Assembly: GCA_039105265.1 (NCBI GenBank)
Contig: JAPFFF010000030.1
Coordinates: 310,001 to 374,000, forward strand
Direction: 5' to 3'
Length of the DNA stretch: 64,000 nt
Source of the DNA: Tritrichomonas musculus
Lineage: Eukaryota; Parabasalia; Tritrichomonadida; Tritrichomonadidae
Both the position numbers and the translations under genes were made by a program. The notes beneath the pieces are model-generated. The model saw only the letters and a list, made by a program, of their open reading frames with translations, was not told where the DNA came from and did no database searches. Of the stretch, positions 28,891 to 38,490 are shown one piece after another; the stretch's first letter is position 1, and every line of letters begins with the position of its first letter.

Positions 28891-30105
28891 CTATTTAACT
28901 GGGAATTCTATAACCTTATCTATACATTTTCTCATATAATTTTTTGCTTCTTCATGACCTGAATCGCATGCCATTTTGAGGTATCTCATACCTTCAGTTA
29001 TATTAGCATTATCACATTTTCTTTCTAAGACACATTGAGAATAACGATACATTGAATTTGCATGTCCTTCATCAGCAGCAATTTTATATAATCTAACTGC
29101 TTCATTGAAATCTTGTGTTACATAATCACCATCGAAATAAATTTCACCTAATAAATATTTTGCTTTTGTACTACCTTTTTCAACGGCTTTTCTAATCATT
29201 TGTAATCCATCACTTTTGTTTTGGGTAAGTGAATTTATACCATAAAATTGACTTCCACCATAGATATATAAGCAATTAGAATTATCTTGATCAGCAGCTT
29301 TTTTAATATATTTCATAGCTTCACTTTCATTTTTAGGCAAATCTATCCCTTCCAGTAATATGTTTCCATAAACATCGCAAGCGTTAGCATAATTCCCATC
29401 AGATGCCATTTTCAAATATTTAATGCCTTCTTTTTTATCAACAGGCGCTCCAAATTGGCCATAATAAAGAATTTTACCATAATTATATTGAGATCTAATA
29501 TGATTTTTCTCTATGGCTATTCTTAAATAACGTAATCCTTCTTGAAGGTTTTTTTCGATATATTCACCAACTAGTAAAAAACAACCATAATCATTTAGTC
29601 CATCTAAATATCCTTTCTCTCCAGACATTTTAATTAATTTTACTCCTTCTTTTATATTCATTGGATAAGATCTTCCTTTTATTAAATCCCAGCCATATAG
29701 ATACATCGATTCAATTTTCCCTTTTTCTGCTGCAGGTTTTAAATATTTTCTTAATTCTGAAATATTAAGATCACCTTCAGCATCCATAAGTAGTTGATTA
29801 TATTCATTCATAGAATCAATATGGCCATCTTCTGATGCTAATTTGAAGTACTCACAAGCTTTGTCTTTATCAACACCAACTCCTTTTCCATTTTTCAATA
29901 TCAGAGCATATTCATACATGGATTCTGTATGATGATAAAAATAAGCAGCCTTTTTATAAAAATCAATTGCTTCTGGATCATTGAAACTATCTAAAATTTT
30001 TGCACAACGATAAAAAGATTCTACTCTGCCTTCAGATGCAGAAATTCTATAGTATTCTAAAGCTTCTTGCTTATTAACAGAAACTCCATTACCATTTTCA
30101 AGCAT
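28891..30105 (-). CDS. Sel1-like repeat region, 3' part of a frameshifted kinase-Sel1 gene
   Basis: The 404 residues are about 11 Sel1-like repeats (YRISASEGRVESFYRCAKIL, YLKMASDGNYANACDVYGNILL and the like) with a C-terminal ..CIDKVIEFPVK. The ATG at 30105 lies inside a repeat. Reading backwards in the same frame, coding sequence continues without a stop to about 30288 (DKKEASKYLKKAADNGDANS.. and GEIVDKKESIDFIKRLAD), where it meets the kinase-Sel1 ORF in another frame. It is therefore the 3' half of that gene and not a separate one. Confidence 0.8.
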   Translation of the reverse strand: MLENGNGVSVNKQEALEYYRISASEGRVESFYRCAKILDSFNDPEAIDFYKKAAYFYHHTESMYEYALILKNGKGVGVDKDKACEYFKLASEDGHIDSMNEYNQLLMDAEGDLNISELRKYLKPAAEKGKIESMYLYGWDLIKGRSYPMNIKEGVKLIKMSGEKGYLDGLNDYGCFLLVGEYIEKNLQEGLRYLRIAIEKNHIRSQYNYGKILYYGQFGAPVDKKEGIKYLKMASDGNYANACDVYGNILLEGIDLPKNESEAMKYIKKAADQDNSNCLYIYGGSQFYGINSLTQNKSDGLQMIRKAVEKGSTKAKYLLGEIYFDGDYVTQDFNEAVRLYKIAADEGHANSMYRYSQCVLERKCDNANITEGMRYLKMACDSGHEEAKNYMRKCIDKVIEFPVK

Positions 30106-30221
30106 TTTTGCATATTGGAAAATTGATTCTCTATCTCCAGAATCTGCTAATCTTTTAATAAAATCAATAGATTCTTTTTTATCAACTATTTCTCCACTAA
30201 ATATTAAATCTTTATAAAGGC

Positions 30222-32540
30222 TTATGGAATTTGCATCTCCATTGTCTGCTGCTTTTTTAAGATATTTGCTTGCTTCTTTTTTATCACAAGAACACCATCA
30301 CCATCATGCATCATCTTTCCGTATTTAATAATCGAATCTAAATCACCTTTATCAGCAGCTTTTTTATAATAAACACTTGCTTCCTTTTTATTAACTGGTA
30401 CACCATCACCTTCATACAACATTTTGCTGTATTTAATGATTGAATCTAAATCATCTTTATCAGCTGCTTTTTTGTAATAAATACTTGCTTCTTTTTTATT
30501 AACTGGTACACCATCACCATCATACATCATTTTGCTGTATTTAATGATTGCTTTTTGATCATCTTGATCAGCAGCTTTTTTGAAATAAACGCTTGCTTCT
30601 TTTTTATTATCTGGAACACCATTTCCATTGTAAAGCATCAAAGCATAATTATACATAGATTCTACGTTTCCTTTATCAGCTGCTATTTTGTAATATTCAA
30701 TTGCTTTACTCGGATCAGGCGAAATTCCATCACCATTTTCAAGCATTTGGCCATATAAGAACATTGCATCATAACTATCTTTTTCAATGGCCATCTGTAA
30801 ATATTTGGCTGCTGCTTTTTTATCCACAGGAACACCTTTGCCTTGATAAAGCTTTAAGCCATAATCGAATAAATAATCTTTGTCCAATTTTGCGAAAAAT
30901 GATTCACTTTTATCAAATCCGTTATTTTTAGCCATTTCAAAATATTGTTGAGCTTTTTTCTCATCTTTTTGACAGTTAATTCCTTTGAAAAAGATTTTCC
31001 CAATTTCATACATTGCTTGACCATTTCCAAGTTTGGATGCTTTATCCAAATATTTCATTGCTTTCATCATATCGCCTTCTTTTTTCTTGATTTTTCCATA
31101 TAAAAACAAAATGGTTCCATTTTTTCCTTTCAAATATTTCTTAAGGATTTTTTTGGCTTTGGGATGGTCTTTTGGAATAACATTTCCTTTTATTAGCATT
31201 TTACAATAATATGAAACAGCATCAATGCAGCCTCCTTTAGTTGACTTTTCTAAATATTTGATTCCAATTTCAGTATTATTTGGAAAATCATTTTTTCCTT
31301 CAATTAGATTTTGGCCAACTTGAAACTGCTTTTCAGCATCTTTGTTAGCTTCTTGAACTAAAATTTGGCATTTTTTATCCAGCAAAATTAATTCATTAGA
31401 TGGATATATTGATTTTTCTTTTGATTTACTTTTCTTTAAAAAGCCACTAAATCTTTTTGTTTTTTGTTCCTTTAAAGTTTGTTGCTTTGTTTCTGGAATC
31501 GTTTCTTTAACAAGAATTTTTTTTGAATCTTTTGATTTTTTCGGAATCGTAATTTTATGGAATGTTACTGTTTCGCGTTTAATAAATTGATCAATTTGAA
31601 TGATTTTTTTCTTTGGATCAAATGTGCTTGCATAATTATCAACATATTCCATATAATCCATATAATCAATTTCTTCAATTAAATCAGTAATGAAACCTGA
31701 ATCTGTCTTTAAATCATTCAGAATCTGATCAAAAGTTGGCCTCTCTTCTGGATCTTGAGACCAACAACGTTCTATTAAATTTTTGTATGATTCTGGAATT
31801 GGACAATTAAATGGTGGACGAAAACCTTTTTTAACTTTTGATCTGATCTCAAAAACATCAAATTCTTTAAATGGTTCTTCATTAGTAATAATTTCATAAA
31901 TTATTATTCCGAATGAATATACATCACTTGCTTTTGTATATTCCATGTTTTTCCAAATTTCTGGTGATATGTATATTGGCGTTCCTTTAATTGCAAGAGT
32001 TGATTCTATTGACATTGTTTCAGAATTTGAATGTTTCATTTTTGAAAGTCCAAAATCAGCTATTTTAGGACATAAAAAATCATCCATCAATATATTTGCA
32101 GGCTTTAAGTCACGATGTATAATATTATTTGAATGAAGATATGCCATTGCAGATGCAATACCATAAATTGTTATCAATTTACGTGTACTGTTCCAATCAA
32201 AGTCTGCCAATGATTTTCTTTCTAAATTAAGTATATCATTCAATGATCCATTTGCTAAATATTCAGTAACTATAACTGGCTTTGGCTCATTTTGAAAATT
32301 TACTGAACTAAATCCAATAAATTTTAAAATAGATATGTTATTTATTTTTGATAATATATTCACTTCTCGGGAAATATCTCTTATTATTTCAGTTGATTCT
32401 TCATCTACGACATTTAATGAAATTTTCGCAGCACATACATCTCCTGTTTTCTTGTTCTTGATCTTATAAACTTCACCAAATGAACCTTTGCCAATTCTTT
32501 CTAAAATTGCAAAATTACGAAGCTCAATAGAACTGTTCAT
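30222..32540 (-). CDS. TKL-type protein kinase with Sel1-like repeats, 5' part
   Basis: The 772-residue ORF starts at ATG 32540. Residues about 8-275 are a complete kinase: glycine loop GKGSFGEV (17-24), K39, HRD (142-144), DFG (162-164), SPEIW for APE, and RCWSQDPEERPTF. It should be active. Residues about 330-385 form a basic, low-complexity linker. From about 405 on there are Sel1-like repeats (YLQMAIEKDSYDAMFLYGQMLENGDG type), continuing into the 28891 ORF after a one-base loss near 30283-30290. In the sister repeats the spot reads GDGVPVNKKEAS; here it is GDGVLV, then out of frame. The original product would be about 1200 residues. It may be a pseudogene, a truncating allele or an assembly indel. 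Confidence 0.85.
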   Translation of the reverse strand: MNSSIELRNFAILERIGKGSFGEVYKIKNKKTGDVCAAKISLNVVDEESTEIIRDISREVNILSKINNISILKFIGFSSVNFQNEPKPVIVTEYLANGSLNDILNLERKSLADFDWNSTRKLITIYGIASAMAYLHSNNIIHRDLKPANILMDDFLCPKIADFGLSKMKHSNSETMSIESTLAIKGTPIYISPEIWKNMEYTKASDVYSFGIIIYEIITNEEPFKEFDVFEIRSKVKKGFRPPFNCPIPESYKNLIERCWSQDPEERPTFDQILNDLKTDSGFITDLIEEIDYMDYMEYVDNYASTFDPKKKIIQIDQFIKRETVTFHKITIPKKSKDSKKILVKETIPETKQQTLKEQKTKRFSGFLKKSKSKEKSIYPSNELILLDKKCQILVQEANKDAEKQFQVGQNLIEGKNDFPNNTEIGIKYLEKSTKGGCIDAVSYYCKMLIKGNVIPKDHPKAKKILKKYLKGKNGTILFLYGKIKKKEGDMMKAMKYLDKASKLGNGQAMYEIGKIFFKGINCQKDEKKAQQYFEMAKNNGFDKSESFFAKLDKDYLFDYGLKLYQGKGVPVDKKAAAKYLQMAIEKDSYDAMFLYGQMLENGDGISPDPSKAIEYYKIAADKGNVESMYNYALMLYNGNGVPDNKKEASVYFKKAADQDDQKAIIKYSKMMYDGDGVPVNKKEASIYYKKAADKDDLDSIIKYSKMLYEGDGVPVNKKEASVYYKKAADKGDLDSIIKYGKMMHDGDGVLVIKKKQANILKKQQTMEMQIP

Positions 32541-32970
32541 TCGTACTTAATATAAAATGTGATTGAATTTTTTATTCAAAAAAACATTTGTTCAGTAATT
32601 TATAAAATCCAATACAAAATGTTTGAGACAACATTCAATTTTTTTTCCGTTGGCCATTTAAATTTTTAGGTAATCAGACTTTAATTTAAAATTGAATGAC
32701 TAACAGAAAGAATTTTGATTTAAAATTTTAGACCACCAGAAAAACATTTAATAAATTCATGATCAAATAACAGTTTTTTAGAAGATTTTAAAAATAATAT
32801 ATCAAAAAGTTTTGTTTGATCAGATATACCCTATGTATTCTGGGTTTTCCTGTCCAGTGAGATCAATAGCAAGTTCGACTTTTTGAGATTTGCTCGTTAT
32901 TTTAATTGGATAGTTAAACGTTTTGTTTGATTCAAAAAAATTGTAAAGTTAAGAATTATTTGAGATATAA

Positions 32971-33453
32971 TAGACAACTTCGTGGATTCCTCATAAACTT
33001 TATTATCTTCTCTCAAACTTCCTTTTTTCTTTTGAAACTAAATTATCTTTTCTTAAACTTTCTTGTTTTCTCACAAATTTCCTTAAGATAAACTTTTTGG
33101 TAATAAAAATTTTGAAGAGAATAAAAAAATTTTTTTAATTTTTATTCAATTATTCACTTTTTTATTCAATTATTTTCAAATTCGTATTGAATTTTGATTT
33201 TTAAATTTTTATTTTTACCTGACATTGTCTTAGCTTTGTTTTGAAGTTTTGCTAAAGAAAGAATCATTTTTATTGCTTATAACTTTTTGAGAGCATTTGA
33301 GACCTATTAATTAAGATATCTTTATGAAGTTTGAAAGAGGATTAGAAAGTTAAAATCTTTAGTAAGTTTGAGAGTAGATAACAAAGTTTTAAAGAAATCA
33401 AGGAAGTTTCTGATAACTTAATTAACGGCCACCTTAATCCACGAAGTTGTCTA
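32971..33453. mobile_element. Small inverted-repeat element (MITE), about 480 bp
   Basis: TAGACAACTTCGTGGATT at 32971-32988 is exactly complemented at 33436-33453. Further in, the arms stay similar but imperfect (AAACTTTATTATCTTCTCTCAAACTT against AAACTTTGTTATC.ACTCTCAAACTT). TA is at each outer edge, which fits a TA-target family. No coding sequence lies inside. Confidence 0.65.
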
Positions 33454-33571
33454 ATGACCATTAAAAATTATTGGCCCGAGAGCTTCTTTTCGAAATAAAT
33501 AGTTTAAATAATATAGATATTATAGCATCCTGTTTAGTCTTTGTACATATTTTTTCTTAAGAAATTACAAA

Positions 33572-33668
33572 TGTCCCTACTTTAACGGTCATTTTTGACC
33601 GTTATTAAATTTGTGAGGTGAAGTATGGACATTTGTCGCTGCTCCATTTGTCCCTACTTTAACGGTCA
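33572..33668. repeat. Two direct 20-bp copies with nested palindromes
   Basis: TGTCCCTACTTTAACGGTCA occurs at 33572-33591 and 33649-33668. The first is followed by its partial inverse (AACGGTCA-TTTT-TGACCGTT), and GGACATTTGT near 33628 inverts ACAAATGTCC near 33567. The pattern looks like head-to-head ends of a degraded mobile element. Confidence 0.55.
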
Positions 33669-34294
33669 AAAATATAGAAAATCTTTTTTTTTTTTATTTT
33701 TATAAATGAGGTTACACATATCCTTACTCATTGCATAAGAAAATATGAATTATTTATTTAATAGATTTTATTTAAAATAGTATTAAAATGAATAAAACTT
33801 TATTTTTGGTTCTTTTTAAAATAAAAAATTATAACTTTGGTAAAAAATCGCAATTTTCAAAGGCAAAAATATTTGATAAACCTAAAAAATATGATCAAAA
33901 GCTAATAAAGACAAAAGTAGAATTAGTTCTTTGCATAATATAATAGATTCTTTTAATAAAATTCAAACTGAAAATATTATAATATTCGATTACAAAATAT
34001 TAAGGCATAAAGGTCTCTATTCAAAATAAAATGATTCTAATTTTTAAGCCAAAACGACGTTTTTCATAAATAAATTAAATGATTCATCATGTATCAATGG
34101 TATTAAAATTGAATTAAAGAAGAAATTTATGATAAATGTTATTTCAAATAAGATGACTATCCTCCCAAACACACCAAAATTGTTTCCAAAGAAAGAAGAA
34201 TTTACCTCTTAGTTTTTTTTTACCTTGATGTAGATAAAAAATGCAAACTAGATTGTAAAACATAATTTAAATAAAAATATTTGATTTTTTTTAT
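33669..34294. other. AT-rich intergenic region
   Basis: I see no gene, RNA or clear repeat here beyond A/T-rich sequence. Confidence 0.5.
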
Positions 34295-34975
34295 TTAAGG
34301 CACATATAATTTACCAAAAAAATCAATTTTGGCAATGCAAAATAGGTCTCTTTTGGTTTGTCTAATTTGAACATAACGATATAATTCATTTGTTTTTGAA
34401 ACATTAAATATACATTCTCTTCCATTACCGTTTAAAGATCTAAGGTTATTTTCATGAGAATCAATTTGAATCCAACGATATGTATCATTCGACACTTCAA
34501 CAACCCAATTTTTTAAATAATACTTATCATCTTGACTAGTAGGTGTTTTAATTAGATAACTTTGTATTTGAATTTTTTGATCCAAAAAATCAAAGCGCAC
34601 ATACGAATCATATTTTTCAATTGAGGCATAGTAATTTTTGGAATTAAAATCAACCATATTTTTAGGCTCGAAATTAGGACCATTAATTGAATTTGAAGAG
34701 ATCTCAATTGTTCCATTATCATGAATGTTTCCACCTGTTCTATTTGTCAATGTTTTTAAAATTCCGACTAATTCATTTTTATTTAGTTTTGATATTTCTT
34801 GTGACCACCAAAGTGATGAATCGAATCCTGATGGTTTAGCTCTTTCAATCTTTTCATAATTGCTCAATATTTTATTTTCTTCAATAAGTTTTTGGAATTT
34901 TAGTTCTTGCGTATAAAATCTTAGTTCAGTTTCATTTTTATATTCTTCAGCTAATTGCTTTTGTTCAATTAATTG
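34295..34975 (-). CDS. Coiled coil and F5/8-type C (discoidin-like) domain, downstream of an in-frame TAA
   Basis: This frame is continuous with the GTPase ORF upstream, separated only by TAA 34976-34978. It opens with a charged helix (LIEQKQLAEEYKNETELRF.., about 45 residues) that continues the helix before the stop, then KPSGFDSSLWWS, and then an F5/8-type C-like beta domain (MVDFNSKNYYAS..., YVRFDF, IQSYLIKT, LKNWVVEVSNDTYRWIQID, RYVQIRQT). There is no ATG before the one inside the beta domain, so it cannot easily be an independent gene. It is made by readthrough of the TAA, or it is the lost 3' end of a nonsense allele. Confidence 0.75.
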   Translation of the reverse strand, partial: QLIEQKQLAEEYKNETELRFYTQELKFQKLIEENKILSNYEKIERAKPSGFDSSLWWSQEISKLNKNELVGILKTLTNRTGGNIHDNGTIEISSNSINGPNFEPKNMVDFNSKNYYASIEKYDSYVRFDFLDQKIQIQSYLIKTPTSQDDKYYLKNWVVEVSNDTYRWIQIDSHENNLRSLNGNGRECIFNVSKTNELYRYVQIRQTKRDLFCIAKIDFFGKLYVP

Positions 34976-36208
34976 TTATTTGATGTTATTTGTTATTTCT
35001 TCTTGTTTAGCCACAATTAATTTCTGGCTTTCTATTTCTTTTTCTCTTGCCTCAATTGATTGTACATATTTTCGATTTGATTCCAATTGAATAATTGCAT
35101 TTACTGTTTTCTTCCTAAAAAATCTTTGAAGTCCATTATTTTTCACATTGAGAACTATATTAATAAATGTATCAAATGGTTCAAAATTAGCTAAGCTTTC
35201 TGCATAATCAATGAAAATATTTTCATTTGGAAGATATTCTACAATAATCCTGATTAAGTCCTTAGTATTTTGAATTTCAATATTCTTGAATCTCATTAAT
35301 ATGTTTGACCATTTTTTTATTTTTTTGGAACTTGTTTCTTTGTTGAACTGCTCATAAATTGTTTCAAAAATGCTGCTAATTGTATCATTTAAATATTGGC
35401 AGTTTTTAAAATACTCGCTTCCTAGATCATCAGTAGCATTTTTGCTCAAAGTAACAAAATGAATAGGGTTCATTATTTGATCTTTTTTTGTGAAAGAAAT
35501 CAAATGTTCTCTATCACCAAAATCATATGCTTCATTAATATTATCTGAATGAGGTTTTGGTAAAGTAAACACCCGTTCTAAATGATTTTCGAAAAAGGTG
35601 CACCATTTTTTCACAACAAGAGAAGCATTAACATTAAACATGTCAATATAATCGATGCCTTCTTTGTCAATATCACTCCTTGTAAATATAACTCCAACTC
35701 CCTGTTCCAAGTGCTCTTTTATTGGAAACATTTTTTCCATTCTTTCAAATATTTGTGTAACTGCTTGTGCTCTTCCTGCCAAAATTTCTTCGACACCAAT
35801 AACAAGAAGAATTTTTACCTTATTATAATTATTTGAAAATTGTGTTAACAAACAATCAATAGAGAAAGCATTGACAATTTCTTGTTGTGTCCCTTCAGTG
35901 TCTTGAAATCTAGGACAATCGCCAATAAGCAAATCATGCTTTTCATTGATCATAATTGATGGAATTTTTGTAATAGATTTCCCTCCGGATTCGATCCCTT
36001 TGTAATCAAGTGTAATATTATTTCTGCCGGTTTTTCTTATCATTACTTTTTTACAAGCCAGAATACATGAAACAGTTGTTTTTCCGGAACCAGTATTGCC
36101 TAATAAGATGAGCTTATTAAAACCTTGGCAATGTTCTAGATTTGTTTTAATTTCTTTTTCGGCCTTAGATATAATGTCACTCAATTTTTCAAAGTTTTCT
36201 TGATTCAT
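34976..36208 (-). CDS. AIG1/septin-like P-loop GTPase
   Basis: I place the start at ATG 36208; the frame is open 15 bases further, but only to a TTG. The protein has 410 residues. The P-loop GNTGSGKT is at 37-44, and the switch II region reads DCPRFQDTEG. A TRSD motif near 189-192 could be G4. The helical second half ends in REKEIESQKLIVAKQEEITNNIK, then TAA. The six bases after the stop are CAATTA, so the site fits the stop-CARYYA readthrough context known from tobacco mosaic virus. With readthrough, the product gains the coiled coil and F5/8-type C domain of the previous entry. The GTPase part alone could act on membranes or in defence-like responses, as AIG1 proteins do; that role is inference. 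Confidence 0.82.
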   Translation of the reverse strand: MNQENFEKLSDIISKAEKEIKTNLEHCQGFNKLILLGNTGSGKTTVSCILACKKVMIRKTGRNNITLDYKGIESGGKSITKIPSIMINEKHDLLIGDCPRFQDTEGTQQEIVNAFSIDCLLTQFSNNYNKVKILLVIGVEEILAGRAQAVTQIFERMEKMFPIKEHLEQGVGVIFTRSDIDKEGIDYIDMFNVNASLVVKKWCTFFENHLERVFTLPKPHSDNINEAYDFGDREHLISFTKKDQIMNPIHFVTLSKNATDDLGSEYFKNCQYLNDTISSIFETIYEQFNKETSSKKIKKWSNILMRFKNIEIQNTKDLIRIIVEYLPNENIFIDYAESLANFEPFDTFINIVLNVKNNGLQRFFRKKTVNAIIQLESNRKYVQSIEAREKEIESQKLIVAKQEEITNNIK

Positions 36209-36227
36209 TTGAGTTGCAAACAAAGTG

Positions 36228-36240
36228 TAAAATGAAGTGA
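36228..36240 (-). promoter_or_regulatory. Initiator-like elements of the GTPase gene
   Basis: On the minus strand TCACTTCATTTTA lies about 20 bases before ATG 36208 and contains two overlapping initiator-like matches, TCACTT and TCATTTTA. Confidence 0.45.
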
Positions 36241-38490
36241 ATTAAAATTAATATCCGCATAAAGCAAAAAACTTTAAAAACCGACAAAAAATTCAATTGT
36301 TTTTCCAAAACTCAATCGTAAATTTGTTGGAAAAAATATTTTTTTTCCAATTTTAATAAAATTTTCACGATGAATGATTTCAAAGGTTTATCATTTCATG
36401 AATTTTTTTAATAAAAAGATATTAATTACACGATTTTTTTCTTTAAACATATTAACTTTTGGTAAATGTTATATTTCGTCAAATTTACAACGAAGAGACC
36501 GTTCATTTATATTTTTCATAATTCCATTCAATTTAATCTCTTCCCGGGAATATTTGCTTTTAAACTAAAATGGTAAAATTTATTTTGAATGTTATAAACA
36601 AGTGGAAATTTTGGTATTTATCATTTTTTTTTTTTTTTTTTTTTTTTTAATTTGACTAGACCATATTATTAAAAGTATATTTGGTCGAATAAAGTCTATG
36701 ATGACCAAATTAGTTTTGAAAAATTATATTATTAAAATTATTCATTAAAGGTAAAGAAATATACATTATTTAATAGTTTATAAAAGACTAGTAGCGTATT
36801 ATAAAATTTTACGTGTTTATTAAAGTATAATGTTACATTTATTTTTTAATTTTATATATATTTCATTGTTTGGACTAAACTGGAACCAAAAACTCAGTAC
36901 CACCAAAGTTCTCAAAAAAGAGAAAATTCAAAAGAAATGAAGAGAAAATGAAATAAAATTGCCTCAAAAAGTGAAAATAATTGGCCGCTTCAAAAAGTTT
37001 ATAAATAATAAAATAAATATATCAAAATTATTAACACTGTAATTATTTTTCTTTCCTAAGTTTCCATTTAGTATATGTGTGTTGACTTTTAAGTTATATA
37101 TATAAAAAAAGATCTTGAGGAGAATAACTAAAATATAATAATGCATCTATAATTGTATTAGTTGGAACTAGTTGTAAGGAAAAGCTTTCCTATTTTTCTG
37201 TCAGATTACTAAATAAGGTAGGTAAGAATATCAAGTAACAATGTTTATTTCAAAGATATGCGATTTTATAAAAGCATGACCAAATTGGAAAAATCTTGTA
37301 ATTCATTGTATAATACATCGGATTTACATTTGATGATATCGGTCTTAGGAGTCTAAATGCGATAGTTGGCCTAATTTGCTACGATTTTAAGAAAAAAATA
37401 GTTATCAAATTAACGAGTTGTTTTCAATTAAAATTTTGTTATCACCAATAATTTGTTGATTTTAACAGTGTGCATATAATTTTATCTCTTATCACCTAAG
37501 ACCTCTTGAGCGCGTTGAATAAAATAATGAATTTTAAATTTAAAAGTTCATATTCTAAATGAGATAAAAAAAATAATTAAGAATAATTAAATCATAAAAT
37601 AAACAACTTGGACTACTAATGATGTGTTCACGCGATTCATTTTTCTGTAGATATTTTTAATATCATCATATTTTAATTTTTTTATTAATAAAAAATATTT
37701 TTTATTATTGAATTATACATCTATTTTAATCATAATAATAATATATTTAACGTAGGATTTTGAGGAATAACTAAGTAATTTTTTCACTTTTTCTTTCATT
37801 TTTAAACTTTTTGTTTTTAGGTATTGAAAATTGTTTTTATTACTTTTCATAATTCTTATTTGCTGTTCCATCTTGTTGAAATGAAAATTATAATATCAAG
37901 TAGGAATATCATTATTTCTTCTATTTGATTTTGTTTGACTCAAAATTTAATATGATTATACATAGAAATCCATATCTAGATATATTAAGAATTTATTTTA
38001 TTTTATTGATTGATATAAATAAAATCTCTTTTTGGTTTCTTAAAATATAAATTTAACCAATATATCTTTAAATATTATATTCTGAATAAAGTTGGCTTTT
38101 TCAATTATTATAAATGAAAAAGTTTCAAGTTTTAAATTGATTGAAAAAGAAAATCATAATATCTTTTTTTTTTACGTTAAAAATATAATTATATAAATAT
38201 ATTTAATATAAATAATGATATAAAAAATAAAAATATAAAAATATTAGTTTTTTACAGATAAATTATCAAGATATAATTTGAATGCCTATAACCAAAAATC
38301 CAAAAGCAATTTCTCTTCATCAAAGACATTTTATCAAATACAAATATGTATACATATTATTGTATAATTATATAATAATTTTATAAAAATAAATAACTTT
38401 ATTTATTTTTATTTATCAAGAAAAATGTGTTTTTTAATCTTTTATTTTTCTGAACTTTTTTCGCTCTAATATATATATAATAAAAAAAAA
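36241..38490. other. Large AT-rich intergenic region, 2.2 kb
   Basis: It contains a T run of about 22 at 36626-36648 and otherwise unremarkable AT-rich sequence. Short ORFs (36374-36568, 36964-37146) have no recognisable features. I found no tRNA-like B-box (GTTCRANTC) by eye. Confidence 0.5.

Noticed and set aside
36654-36700. GACCATATT...ATTTGGTC hairpin
   Set aside because: Short, gapped stem in AT-rich DNA; expected by chance.
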